From contig JAVMKC010000115.1 of the NCBI GenBank assembly GCA_031732795.1, positions 62,001-126,000 of the forward strand: a stretch of DNA of 64,000 bases, given 5' to 3'. A model generated the notes under the pieces. The model was not told the origin of the DNA. It saw only the letters and a program-made list of their open reading frames with translations, and ran no database searches. A program made the position numbers and the translations under genes. Each line of letters starts with the position of its first letter. The first letter of the stretch is position 1. Shown here piece after piece: positions 8,992-17,358 of the stretch. The DNA comes from Accumulibacter sp031732795. Lineage in GTDB: Bacteria > Pseudomonadota > Gammaproteobacteria > Burkholderiales > Rhodocyclaceae.

Positions 8992-9034
8992 TAACGTCAG
9001 GATCGCTGACAGAACCGTGCGCTATCTGACGTTA
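8992..9034. repeat. Inverted repeat upstream of the yiaA-like gene
   Basis: TAACGTCAG at 8992-9000 is matched by CTGACGTTA at 9026-9034, with a 25-base loop. A second, smaller palindrome (GTCAG...CTGAC) overlaps it and a further CTGACG follows at 9036. This could be an operator cluster for the leftward yiaA-like gene or a 3' structure of dsbC. Confidence 0.5.
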
Positions 9035-9121
9035 CCTGACGGGATTGTGAAAAAACTCCTGCAGGCGAGGGAATGCGGGTATCACAGGCCGAGCCATCCG
9101 CAGGCAGGTGTGACGGATAAT

Positions 9122-9838
9122 TTATTTGCTTCCCGACGCTTGCGAAAGTTTCTGCTCGATTTTGGCCAGGGGAACGGCGCCCGGAATGCGTTCTCCATCA
9201 AGAAAGAACAGGGTGGGTGTGCCGCTGATGCCTAATTTGCGGCCCAATTCGACGGTTTTATTGACGGCTGTTGTATCACAGTCACTGCGTCCCCCGGGCG
9301 TTTTGCCATCGATCATCCACTCGTTCCATGCTTTGGCCTTGTCGGTTGAACACCAGATTTTATTGGATTTTTCAAGCGAATCGGGCGAGAGGATCGGATA
9401 GAGGAAGGTATAGATGGTGACGTTGTCGAGCTTGGCGAGATCTTTTGCCAGGCGTTTGCAGTAGCCGCAATTGGGGTCCTCAAAGCTGGCGAAAGTTCGT
9501 TTGCCATCGCCTCGCACTTGCTTCACAGCCAGGTGCAACGGCAGTTCGGAAAATTTTATCGCCGAGAGTTTTTGCATTCTTTCGCGGGTAACGTACTTCA
9601 GCGTCTTGCCGTCGATCAGATCGCCGGCGATGATCACCGACATTTTTTCGTCGGTGTATACGATTTGCCCGTCGATATACACCTCGTATAAGCCGAGATA
9701 CGAGGTCTTGGTGACGTTGGTGACCGTTCCTCCCAACTTGCTTTCGATGGTTTTTTTGATGATGGCCTCGTTCGCCAGCACAGGCAGGCTCAAGGTGGCA
9801 GACAGGGTCAAGGTCAGCAGACGGGATAATCTGAACAT
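9122..9838 (-). CDS. dsbC: Thiol:disulfide interchange protein DsbC
   Basis: A periplasmic disulfide isomerase of 238 residues. A signal peptide (to about residue 22, VLA-N) is followed by the dimerization domain (about 23-85) and a thioredoxin-fold domain with the active site C124-G-Y-C127 and cis-proline loop ISGTPTLFF near 213. Two further cysteines (in KIWCSTDK and GRSDCDT) match the structural disulfide of DsbC. It lies 25 bases downstream of the ubiquinone-type hydroxylase gene on the same strand. Confidence 0.95.
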   Translation of the reverse strand: MFRLSRLLTLTLSATLSLPVLANEAIIKKTIESKLGGTVTNVTKTSYLGLYEVYIDGQIVYTDEKMSVIIAGDLIDGKTLKYVTRERMQKLSAIKFSELPLHLAVKQVRGDGKRTFASFEDPNCGYCKRLAKDLAKLDNVTIYTFLYPILSPDSLEKSNKIWCSTDKAKAWNEWMIDGKTPGGRSDCDTTAVNKTVELGRKLGISGTPTLFFLDGERIPGAVPLAKIEQKLSQASGSK

Positions 9839-9863
9839 TTTGATTCTCCGGTGAATGGGTCCG

Positions 9864-11039
9864 TCAAAGCGCGCCGATGGCGTAGCGGACCAGGGTGTTC
9901 TTCAGGATCGGTAAACGGTTGGTGGCGTTCATTCCCAGGTTGCGCAAGGTTTTCAAACCTGGAATCTGATGCCGGAAGAGTTGCTGCAGGGTATGGGTGA
10001 CTCCCTGCATCAGCATAGTTTCTTCGCGGCGCTCGCGCTGGTAGCGGGCCAGTCGTCGTTCATCGCCAATATCCTGCCAGTCGGGGGTGTCGAGCAGCAG
10101 GTCGGCGAGAGCTTTGGCATCCTGGAAGCCGAGATTGATACCATGCCCTGACAAGGGATGAATGCCATGCGCGGCATCACCGATCAGCGCCAATCTCGGC
10201 GCGATAGTTCGTGGAACGCGCATCAGGCGCAAGGGAAAGGCGGCGGCGGGCGTCAGTAATTCAAAGTCGCCAAGCTCATGTCCTCCAGCGGCGGCGACGC
10301 GATGGCATAGCGCTGTCGATGAAAGGGAGCGCAGTTTATGGGCATGCGCTTCCGACGTGGACCAGACCATTGACAGACGGTTGCCGGCCAAGGGTAACCA
10401 GGCGAGTATGCCGTCGGCGCGGAACCACTGCCGGGCGATTCCCCGGTGAGGAAGCTGACAATTGAAATTGGCGACCACGCCCATTTCCCCATAGTCGGTG
10501 TGCTCCGCTGCCAGACCACTGGTGGTGCGAACCCATGACTCACGTCCGTCGGCGCCGACCAGCAGTCTTGATGAAAGAACCTTGCCATCGCTCAGGGTCA
10601 GTCGGGCGACGGTTGTCGAAATTTTCAGATCCGCGGGTGCCGCTGGTGAAAAAAGCGTCAGATTGCTTTGCCGCTTGATGCTTTCCCACAACTCGCAAGC
10701 CATCAAGGAGGATTCCAGTACCCAGCCCAATTCGTCAATACCGGCTTCATACGCCGAGAAATCGAGTTGCGAATGACTGTCGCCGGCAATTTGCATCTGG
10801 TAAATGGCCGCCATTCGCTCGGGTGACAGATGTTTCCAGATACCGATTTGGCGAAGAAAATCGACATTGGCCGGCGAGATGGCGTACACCCGCGCATCCC
10901 AGCCGCTGGGTCGTACCGGTGGGCGCTGTTCGATCAGGGCGATTTTGAGCCGCGTGTCACGAAGCGCGCAGGCCAGTGCCAAACCGGCCAAGCCGCCGCC
11001 TACAATAAGAAGGTCGAATTGCTGTTCGGGTTTGTTCAT
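9864..11039 (-). CDS. UbiH/UbiF/COQ6-family FAD-dependent hydroxylase
   Basis: A flavin monooxygenase of ubiquinone ring hydroxylation. It starts with the dinucleotide-binding motif DLLIVGGGLAGLALACAL, has the DG segment LLVGADGRESWVR around residue 165, and the second FAD motif LALIGDAAHGIHPLSGHGINLGFQDA around residue 285. The exact ring position (UbiH, UbiF, UbiI or UbiM type) cannot be assigned from sequence alone. The start is ambiguous: an in-frame TTG four codons upstream (11051) has a better-spaced GGAGA, but the ATG at 11039 is preferred on codon grounds. Confidence 0.9.
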   Translation of the reverse strand: MNKPEQQFDLLIVGGGLAGLALACALRDTRLKIALIEQRPPVRPSGWDARVYAISPANVDFLRQIGIWKHLSPERMAAIYQMQIAGDSHSQLDFSAYEAGIDELGWVLESSLMACELWESIKRQSNLTLFSPAAPADLKISTTVARLTLSDGKVLSSRLLVGADGRESWVRTTSGLAAEHTDYGEMGVVANFNCQLPHRGIARQWFRADGILAWLPLAGNRLSMVWSTSEAHAHKLRSLSSTALCHRVAAAGGHELGDFELLTPAAAFPLRLMRVPRTIAPRLALIGDAAHGIHPLSGHGINLGFQDAKALADLLLDTPDWQDIGDERRLARYQRERREETMLMQGVTHTLQQLFRHQIPGLKTLRNLGMNATNRLPILKNTLVRYAIGAL

Positions 11040-11110
11040 CGATCGCGACAAAAAACCTGTCTCCGCGGGTTACGGAACAGAGAGCATGGAGAAAACAGGA
11101 GAGGTTCAGC

Positions 11111-11587
11111 GTGCCATCCGCTAGGGGTGATCATGTTTACTTTCCGGCAATTGTTCGCCACGAGTGCGATTGTCCGGTCGATGCGCTGGTCTACGCGTGT
11201 GTGAGCCGGTCCGAGGCGATGAACCTGGTCGTGGCTTCGTGGTTCGAATTGGAAACCGCTTGCCTGCTGACCAGTATTGACGGCGGGCGTAAAGTAGTGG
11301 TCATGCGTGCAGCCGATGAGCGCTGGGTAGCGTGCCATCCTTACTTGAGTGACCTTTGCGCGACGTTCCAGGATGCCGAAAAATACTTGCGGAAAAGACT
11401 GCGTCCGTCGCGCCGAGGCGTCGTCGTCAGAGTCGCCACCGCCGTCATCGAAGCAGCAATGCTCTGTCAGAACAGCCAGCGGGCGGATGACCAATCGATC
11501 GGCAGGCACGGGAGCGTTTTCCCAGAAAGAGAAGGGGCCTATCGAGGCCTATCGGGACAAGGGAGAGCGAATGCGGTATTTCTGTAG
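11111..11587 (+). CDS. Hypothetical protein, small, in otherwise empty interval
   Basis: A 158-codon frame opening with GTG and preceded by CAGGAGAGG seven bases upstream, a good ribosome binding site. Codon third positions are G/C-rich, as in neighbouring genes. No signal peptide or membrane span is seen, and I recognise no domain; the middle (RWVACHPYLSDLCATFQDAEKYLRKRL) looks like a compact helical segment, while the last ~45 residues look less protein-like. An antisense frame covers the same bases. It occupies the gap where rapZ follows hprK in many relatives, but does not resemble RapZ. Confidence 0.4.
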   Translation: MPSARGDHVYFPAIVRHECDCPVDALVYACVSRSEAMNLVVASWFELETACLLTSIDGGRKVVVMRAADERWVACHPYLSDLCATFQDAEKYLRKRLRPSRRGVVVRVATAVIEAAMLCQNSQRADDQSIGRHGSVFPEREGAYRGLSGQGRANAVFL

Positions 11588-11612
11588 AGAGACCGGTGCA
11601 GCGCGCTCCGGT

Positions 11613-12557
11613 TCATAATTCTTCATCGAGCAGCATTTGCTGCTGGCGGTTGATGAAATCACTCATGCTGTCGATACCCCGCAATTGAAGGATGCTGTTG
11701 CGGACGGCCGCTTCCAGCAGTACGGCAATGTTTCGCCCGGCGGCGACCGGAATGACCACTTTTCTGATCGGCACCCCGAGGATTTCCTGTGACTGGGCGT
11801 CGAGCGGCAGGCGAGGTCCTTCCGAACCACTGAACGGTTTTTGCAAATGAACGATCAACTTGAGCTTCATTTTGCGGCGAGAAGCCGTTTCACCGAAGAT
11901 GGTGCGGATATTCAGCAAACCGAGACCGCGAACTTCCAGATAATCCCGCAGCATGCTGGGGCACCGTCCTTCGATGGTCGTCGGCGCAATACAGGCGAAT
12001 TCAACGACATCGTCGGCAACCAAGCCGTGACCGCGCGAAATCAATTCGAGTGCCAGTTCGCTCTTGCCAACGCCTGAGTCACCGGTGATCAGCACGCCCA
12101 GACCGAAGACATCCATCAATACCCCATGGATCGATGTCGAGCCGGCAAGGCGGCGGGACAGATAGATGCGCAACAGATCGATGACCGCGGCGCAAGGTTT
12201 GGAACTGACGAACAGCGGTGTCGCGGTGGTCGCGCAACCCTCCTGAATTTCGGGCAGGACCTCGAGATTGTCGGCGATGATCAACGCCGGGGGTTTGGCG
12301 ATCAGCAGTTCCTTGATCTGATGGCGCAAACGGTCTTTGCTGACCCGGGAACCCCAGGCGTATTCGGCCCGGCCGATGACCTGCAAACGTTCGGGGTGAA
12401 TGACATTCAAGTGACCCACCACATCGGCGCCGAAAGTGCCCTGACCGTGCAACTCGATTCGACGGTCGGTGCCGACGGCTTCCACCCAGGTGAGTTTCAG
12501 CGTGTCGCGATGATCCTCGTAGAGTTGGGCAACGCTGAACTGACGGGGGGCGTTCAT
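11613..12557 (-). CDS. hprK: HPr kinase/phosphorylase
   Basis: Phosphorylates and dephosphorylates the seryl site of HPr-like proteins, linking the nitrogen PTS to metabolism. It has 314 residues: an N-terminal domain (about 1-130) and a kinase domain with Walker A GDSGVGKS at 159-166, the DDVVEF segment near 181 and the hallmark loop EVRGLGLLNI near 208. The ATG is set by homology; 58 in-frame upstream codons belong to the ptsN region in another frame. The gene starts 4 bases after ptsN ends, the usual rpoN-cluster arrangement. Confidence 0.96.
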   Translation of the reverse strand: MNAPRQFSVAQLYEDHRDTLKLTWVEAVGTDRRIELHGQGTFGADVVGHLNVIHPERLQVIGRAEYAWGSRVSKDRLRHQIKELLIAKPPALIIADNLEVLPEIQEGCATTATPLFVSSKPCAAVIDLLRIYLSRRLAGSTSIHGVLMDVFGLGVLITGDSGVGKSELALELISRGHGLVADDVVEFACIAPTTIEGRCPSMLRDYLEVRGLGLLNIRTIFGETASRRKMKLKLIVHLQKPFSGSEGPRLPLDAQSQEILGVPIRKVVIPVAAGRNIAVLLEAAVRNSILQLRGIDSMSDFINRQQQMLLDEEL

Positions 12558-12561
12558 GGGA

Positions 12562-13008
12562 TCAGTTCGCCAGTAAAGTTCTGATTTCCTGTGGGGCGGT
12601 GGCGTGGGCCAGTGCTTCCCGGCACGTGCGGTCGGAAAAATGCTGGGCCAGTTCGGACAAAATCTGCAAATGTTGTTCGGTGGCCACTTCGGGAACGAGC
12701 AGGACGAAGAGCAGAGAAACCGGCTTGCCATCCGGTGAATCGAATTGAACGGGGGAAGAAAGTCGTATGAATGCGCCGGTGGCGTCTTTCAAACCCTTGA
12801 TCCGGCCATGGGGGATGGCTACCCCTTGTCCCAGGCCGGTCGAGCCGAGTTTTTCGCGCGCAAACAGACTATCGAAGACCGTGCTGCGTGCGATGCCGAG
12901 GTAGTTTTCGAAAAGTAGTCCCACATGTTCGAAGACGCGCTTTTTGCTGCTGGCGTCAAGATCGAGAAGGATGTTTTCGAGGGGAAGCAGTTGGGATATC
13001 TGGCTCAT
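12562..13008 (-). CDS. ptsN: PTS IIA-like nitrogen-regulatory protein PtsN (EIIA-Ntr)
   Basis: A 148-residue phosphoacceptor of the nitrogen PTS. The phosphorylated histidine is H67 in GVAIPHGRI. The family segments RSTVFDSLFAREKLGSTGLGQ and LLFVLLVPEVATEQHLQILSELAQ are present. It sits between hpf and hprK, as in many betaproteobacteria. The 112-base gap to hpf contains a strong hairpin, so its expression may be partly separate from rpoN-hpf. Confidence 0.96.
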   Translation of the reverse strand: MSQISQLLPLENILLDLDASSKKRVFEHVGLLFENYLGIARSTVFDSLFAREKLGSTGLGQGVAIPHGRIKGLKDATGAFIRLSSPVQFDSPDGKPVSLLFVLLVPEVATEQHLQILSELAQHFSDRTCREALAHATAPQEIRTLLAN

Positions 13009-13054
13009 GCGACAAAACCCGAAATAGGGGAAAGATGTTATTGAAAGGGCAGAA

Positions 13055-13106
13055 CGCGGCCCCGGCCGGCCCGATAAATGGATGTCATCTGGCCAAAGGG
13101 GCCGCG
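13055..13106. repeat. Perfect 9-base inverted repeat between hpf and ptsN
   Basis: CGCGGCCCC at 13055-13063 pairs with GGGGCCGCG at 13098-13106 around a 34-base loop. On the minus strand it lies just after the hpf stop and is not followed by a T run, so it is more likely an mRNA 3' stabilising or attenuating stem than a classical terminator. Confidence 0.5.
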
Positions 13107-13120
13107 ATTCTTACCACGTT

Positions 13121-13447
13121 TTACTCGGCGGCAATGTGATCGCCAATCTTGCTGCCGCGGTGGTGATCCTGCAATTTTTGCTTGTACTTCTGCACTTGAC
13201 GTTCGAGCTTGTCGACCAGACCATCAATGGCGGCATACAGGTCTTCGTCGACCATTTCGACATAAACATCCTTTCCCGCCAAATGTACAGTCACTTCTGC
13301 TTTCTGCTTCAGTTTGTCCACCGACAGAATCACATTGACGTCAATGACGTTGTCAAAGTGTCGAGTGATCCGCTCGAGCTTGCCGGTGACGTAATCACGT
13401 AGCGCCGGGGTAATCTCGAGGTGGTGCCCACTGACTTGCAGATTCAT
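13121..13447 (-). CDS. hpf: Ribosome hibernation promoting factor (short form)
   Basis: Binds the 30S subunit and silences ribosomes in starvation. Its 108 residues are the short HPF/YfiA type, lacking the C-terminal dimerization domain of long HPF. Features are MNLQVSGHHLEITPALRDYV, the KAEVTVHLAGKDVYVE strand and a basic C-terminus (KLERQVQKYKQKLQDHHRG). It starts 15 bases downstream of rpoN and is therefore probably co-transcribed with it. Confidence 0.95.
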   Translation of the reverse strand: MNLQVSGHHLEITPALRDYVTGKLERITRHFDNVIDVNVILSVDKLKQKAEVTVHLAGKDVYVEMVDEDLYAAIDGLVDKLERQVQKYKQKLQDHHRGSKIGDHIAAE

Positions 13448-13462
13448 GATGCGGCTCCTTCC

Positions 13463-14881
13463 TTAAATGGACTTGCGTAAACTGACCGGCGGGATATTGA
13501 GCGCTTCGCGGTATTTTGCAATCGTTCGCCGTGCGACAACAATGCCCTGCTGGCCCAGAACCTCGGATATCTGACTATCCGAAAGCGGCTTTTTGGGTTC
13601 CTCGGCACTGATCAACTGTTTTATCAATGCACGAATCGCCGTTGCCGAGCACGCTCCTCCAGCGTCCGTGCTGACATGGCTGCCAAAAAAATATTTCAAC
13701 TCAAATATGCCTCGTGGGGTGGCCATGTACTTCTGAGTGGTCACCCGCGAAATTGTCGACTCGTGGAGGCCAAGCGCATCGGCGATCTCCCGCAGGATCA
13801 GGGGGCGCATGGCGACTTCGCCGTGGTCGAGAAATTGACGTTGCCGATCGACGATAGACTGCGCCACGCGAAGGATGGTGTCAAACCGCTGCTGAACGTT
13901 TCGGATCAACCAGCGTGCCTCCTGCAGTTGTCCAGAGAGACCGGAACCGCTTTGACGTCCCAGGATCTGCGCGTATAGGCTATTGACGCGCAAGCGTGGG
14001 AAGGCGTCGGCATTGATGCTGGCGGTCCAGACGTCACGAATCTTGCGCACGGTCACGTCGGGAGTTACATAGCGCGTTTCGGTGGCGGAATATTGTGCGC
14101 CGGGCCGCGGATTCAAACTCCGGATCAGCTGTTGCGCCGCGCGTAGCTGATCGTCGTCGCAGCCGGTGAGTTTTTTCAGTTTCACGAAATCCCGATTGGC
14201 CAGCAAATCCAGATGGTGTCTGACGATTTCCAGAGCCAGTGTTCTCGTCGGGTGGGTCGGCAACGCCTGGAGCTGCAGGGACAGACACTCCTGGGCATTG
14301 CGCGCGCCGACACCAGTGGGGTCGAAGTGTTGCAGATGGCGTAAGGCGATTTGCAATTCATCAACGACGATTTCCAGTTCATTCGGCAGGACGTCGATCA
14401 GTTCATCCAGCGATTGAGTCAGGTAACCGTCATCATCCAACGCTTCGATCAGGCAGGCGACCAGAACCCGGTCCCGTGCTGAAAGAGGGAGCAGGCCGAG
14501 TTGTTTGAGCAGATGCTCGCGCAAGGAAACGGTCGCCGCCTGAATGTCTTGAAAGTCGTTATCGTCGTTGTCGTCGAAGGTGCCGGACGAATTGGAGTAG
14601 CTGCTTTCCTGGTTCAGCCAGCCCTGGTCATCATCAGCGACGGTTGACGATGCCTGGTCATCGTTCGGCGAGTCGGCGGTAGTGCTTTCCGATTCGCCTG
14701 CGGGCGATGCCGGACTCATCAGAAAATCGTCGGCTCTTTCGAGCAACGGGTTGGTTTGCAGATATTTTTCCAGTTCCTGTTCCAGTTCGAGCGTCGACAA
14801 CTGCAATAGACGAATCGACTGTTGCAGTTGAGGTGTTAACGCAAGATGTTGGGAAAGCTTGAGCTGGAGGGATGGTTTCAT
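13463..14881 (-). CDS. rpoN: RNA polymerase sigma-54 factor
   Basis: Directs RNA polymerase to -24/-12 promoters that need enhancer-binding activators. It has 472 residues from MKPSLQLKL. The Gln/Leu-rich activator-interacting region I (QHLALTPQLQQSIRLLQLSTLELEQ) is followed by an acidic region II rich in Asp/Ser (about 65-115), the core-binding domain, the helix-turn-helix LHESTISRVTTQKYMATPRG and the RpoN box ARRTIAKYREALNIP near the C-terminus. An in-frame GTG seven codons upstream is less likely. It lies 85 bases downstream of lptB on the same strand. Confidence 0.97.
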   Translation of the reverse strand: MKPSLQLKLSQHLALTPQLQQSIRLLQLSTLELEQELEKYLQTNPLLERADDFLMSPASPAGESESTTADSPNDDQASSTVADDDQGWLNQESSYSNSSGTFDDNDDNDFQDIQAATVSLREHLLKQLGLLPLSARDRVLVACLIEALDDDGYLTQSLDELIDVLPNELEIVVDELQIALRHLQHFDPTGVGARNAQECLSLQLQALPTHPTRTLALEIVRHHLDLLANRDFVKLKKLTGCDDDQLRAAQQLIRSLNPRPGAQYSATETRYVTPDVTVRKIRDVWTASINADAFPRLRVNSLYAQILGRQSGSGLSGQLQEARWLIRNVQQRFDTILRVAQSIVDRQRQFLDHGEVAMRPLILREIADALGLHESTISRVTTQKYMATPRGIFELKYFFGSHVSTDAGGACSATAIRALIKQLISAEEPKKPLSDSQISEVLGQQGIVVARRTIAKYREALNIPPVSLRKSI

Positions 14882-14966
14882 TGACGGAACCGGGTAAGCC
14901 ACCGCGTTAGCCAGAGGAGGGGAGCGGTCCCCAGGGTTCTCGAATCATCAACGGCGCATGGCCTGC

Positions 14967-15701
14967 TTAGAGGCGGAAATTCTCGCCAAGATAGACTTTC
15001 CGGACGTTTTCATTATAAATGATTTCGTCAGGCCGGCCAGAAGCAAGAACGGTGCCTTCGTTGATGATGTAGGCGTGGTCGCAAATGCCCAGTGTTTCAC
15101 GAACATTGTGATCGGTGATCAGGACACCGATATGGCGTTCTTTGAGAAAGCGGATGATTCTCTGGATATCGAGTACGGCGATCGGATCGACGCCGGCAAA
15201 GGGTTCGTCAAGCAAAATGAACCGCGGTTCGCTGGCCAAGGCGCGGGCAATTTCTACCCGGCGTCGCTCGCCACCGGACAGCGAGGTGGCCGGTGCGTGA
15301 CGTAAATGGCCGATGTGCAATTCTTCCAGCAACGCTTCTGTACGATTCTCGACTTCCTTGGTGGCGATTTTCTGCAGTTCGAGAACCGCGCGAATGTTCT
15401 CGCTGACCGTCAACTTGCGGAAAATCGACGCCTCCTGCGGCAGGTAGGAGACGCCGAGGCGGGCGCGTCGATGTATCGGCAGGTGGGTCAGCGTCTGCCC
15501 GTCCATTGTCACCTCCCCGCCATCACAGGCAATCAGTCCGACGACCATGTAAAAGCAGGTGGTTTTGCCTGCACCGTTGGGACCGAGGAGGCCGACGACC
15601 TCGCCGCTGACGACTTCGAATGACACATCTTGCACTACCGTACGAGACTTGTAGCGTTTCTTGAGGTTTTTCGTCGAGAGGGTATTTTGCGGGCTGCTCA
15701 T
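14967..15701 (-). CDS. lptB: LPS export ABC transporter ATPase LptB
   Basis: The ATPase that drives lipopolysaccharide extraction from the inner membrane with LptFG and LptC. In its 244 residues Walker A is GPNGAGKT at 40-47, the Q-loop is YLPQEASIFRKLTV, the ABC signature LSGGE is at 141-145 and Walker B FILLDEPFAGVDP is at 161-173. The ending RKVYLGENFRL is typical of LptB. Downstream rpoN is normal, but the usual upstream lptC-lptA pair is not here: recX and recA take that place, with only 3 bases between recX and lptB. Confidence 0.96.
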   Translation of the reverse strand: MSSPQNTLSTKNLKKRYKSRTVVQDVSFEVVSGEVVGLLGPNGAGKTTCFYMVVGLIACDGGEVTMDGQTLTHLPIHRRARLGVSYLPQEASIFRKLTVSENIRAVLELQKIATKEVENRTEALLEELHIGHLRHAPATSLSGGERRRVEIARALASEPRFILLDEPFAGVDPIAVLDIQRIIRFLKERHIGVLITDHNVRETLGICDHAYIINEGTVLASGRPDEIIYNENVRKVYLGENFRL

Positions 15702-15704
15702 CGT

Positions 15705-16145
15705 TCAATCGCTTTCCGGCGAACTCTTCAAGATCTGTCGAATCGTTTCGCCAGCAAATCCTCTAGTGGCCAGAAATCGCGCTTGTCTGGCGTATTCAGT
15801 GGCGTTCGTCGGCAATTCACCGAATTTGCGCTGCCAGATCCGCCGCGCTCTTACCGTCTCGTCCTCGGCGGACGACAGTGCGGTACGAATCAGCTCATCG
15901 GCGACGCCTTTGGCGCGCAACTCGCCAGCCAATCGGGAATTGCCCAGGACTTTCGACCGGCTGTGCGACCGGGAAAGCGCGTAACGTTCATCGGAAAGCA
16001 AGCCTTGTGCGGACAACGCCTCCAGAACAGCGTCGACCGATGGCGTCGAGCTCTGCTCGCCAGCCAGTTTGCGCGCCAGTTCCCGCCGGGTGTAATCCCG
16101 GCGGGCAAGCATGCGTAACGCCCGTTCGCGCAAGGTCGCGTCCAT
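15705..16145 (-). CDS. recX: Regulatory protein RecX
   Basis: Binds RecA filaments and damps recombinase activity. The 146 residues form the three-helix repeats of the family: RERALRMLARRDYTRRELARKL at the N-terminus, GLLSDERYALSRSHSRS in the middle, and EYARQARFLATRGFAGETI near the C-terminus. It starts 6 bases after recA and is surely co-transcribed with it. Confidence 0.95.
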   Translation of the reverse strand: MDATLRERALRMLARRDYTRRELARKLAGEQSSTPSVDAVLEALSAQGLLSDERYALSRSHSRSKVLGNSRLAGELRAKGVADELIRTALSSAEDETVRARRIWQRKFGELPTNATEYARQARFLATRGFAGETIRQILKSSPESD

Positions 16146-16151
16146 CGGCGA

Positions 16152-17171
16152 TCAAGCGGTCGCTGGTTTAGGCAAGGTCACCGGCACGTTGACCGCGGCG
16201 CGGATTTTGGCTTCGACCTCTTCAGCGATGTGCGGTTTGTTCTTCAAGAATTCGCGGACATTGTCCTTGCCCTGACCGATCTTTTCGCCATTGTAGGCAT
16301 ACCAGGAGCCTGATTTGTCGATCAATTTGTGTTGGACGCCCAGTTCGATGATTTCTCCTTCCCGGGACGTCCCCTCGCCATAGAGAATGTCGAAAATGGC
16401 TTCGCGGAAGGGGGGCGCGACCTTGTTCTTGACCACTTTGACGCGTGTTTCATTGCCGACTACCTCGTCGCCCTTCTTGATGCTGCCGATGCGGCGGATG
16501 TCGAGGCGCACCGAAGCATAAAATTTCAGCGCGTTGCCGCCGGTGGTCGTTTCGGGATTGCCGAACATCACGCCGATTTTCATGCGAATCTGATTGATGA
16601 AAATGACCAGCGTGTTGGTGCGGTTGATGTTTGCCGTCAGTTTGCGCAGGGCCTGACTCATCAGACGAGCCTGCAGTCCAGGCAGCGAGTCGCCCATTTC
16701 CCCTTCGATTTCAGCTTTGGGGACCAACGCGGCCACGGAGTCGATCACCACCACATCCACGCTTGCCGAGCGGACCAGCATGTCGGCGATTTCGAGCGCC
16801 TGCTCGCCGGTATCCGGTTGGGAAATGAGCAATTCGTCGAGATTGACGCCAAGTTTCTGGGCATAACCCGGGTCGAGCGCATGCTCCGCATCGATGAATG
16901 CCGCCGTACCGCCCAATTTCTGCATTTCAGCGACGACTTGCAAGGTCAGGGTGGTTTTGCCGGACGATTCCGGACCGAAGATTTCGACGACGCGTCCCCG
17001 GGGCAGGCCGCCGATGCCGAGGGCAATATCGAGGCCCAACGAGCCGGTGGATACGACAGGAATGTCGTTGACCACACTTCCTTCGCCCATTCGCATGATC
17101 GAGCCCTTGCCGAACTGCTTTTCGATCTGGGCCATTGCTGCGGCAAGCGCTTTCGACTTGTTATCGTCCAT
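16152..17171 (-). CDS. recA: DNA recombinase RecA
   Basis: ATP-dependent strand exchange protein and LexA coprotease. It has 339 residues, with Walker A GPESSGKT at 66-73, Walker B VVVIDSVAAL near 141-150, the ALRKLTANINRTNTLVIFINQIRMKIGVMFGNPETTTGG region covering loops L1/L2, and a short C-terminal tail. I looked for a LexA box (CTGT-N8-ACAG) in the ~190 bases upstream and found no clear copy. It heads the recA-recX-lptB block. Confidence 0.98.
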   Translation of the reverse strand: MDDNKSKALAAAMAQIEKQFGKGSIMRMGEGSVVNDIPVVSTGSLGLDIALGIGGLPRGRVVEIFGPESSGKTTLTLQVVAEMQKLGGTAAFIDAEHALDPGYAQKLGVNLDELLISQPDTGEQALEIADMLVRSASVDVVVIDSVAALVPKAEIEGEMGDSLPGLQARLMSQALRKLTANINRTNTLVIFINQIRMKIGVMFGNPETTTGGNALKFYASVRLDIRRIGSIKKGDEVVGNETRVKVVKNKVAPPFREAIFDILYGEGTSREGEIIELGVQHKLIDKSGSWYAYNGEKIGQGKDNVREFLKNKPHIAEEVEAKIRAAVNVPVTLPKPATA

Positions 17172-17358
17172 AACTCTATTTATCCCTGTTCTTGAAATGA
17201 TCGGGTGGAATTATCCCACGTTCGACGGCATTGAAACTGTTGCGCCATGCGCTGGGCACGACGGACTCCTTGGCCGGGGTTGTCGAGCATCTGCAAGAAT
17301 CCAACACTAAACTAGGATGATAGAATCATCGCCGTCTTGTTGCCGCCGGGAGCTGTCA

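Noticed and set aside
17172..17358. LexA box upstream of recA
   Set aside because: CTGTTC occurs near 17187, but no matching half-site at the correct spacing was found.
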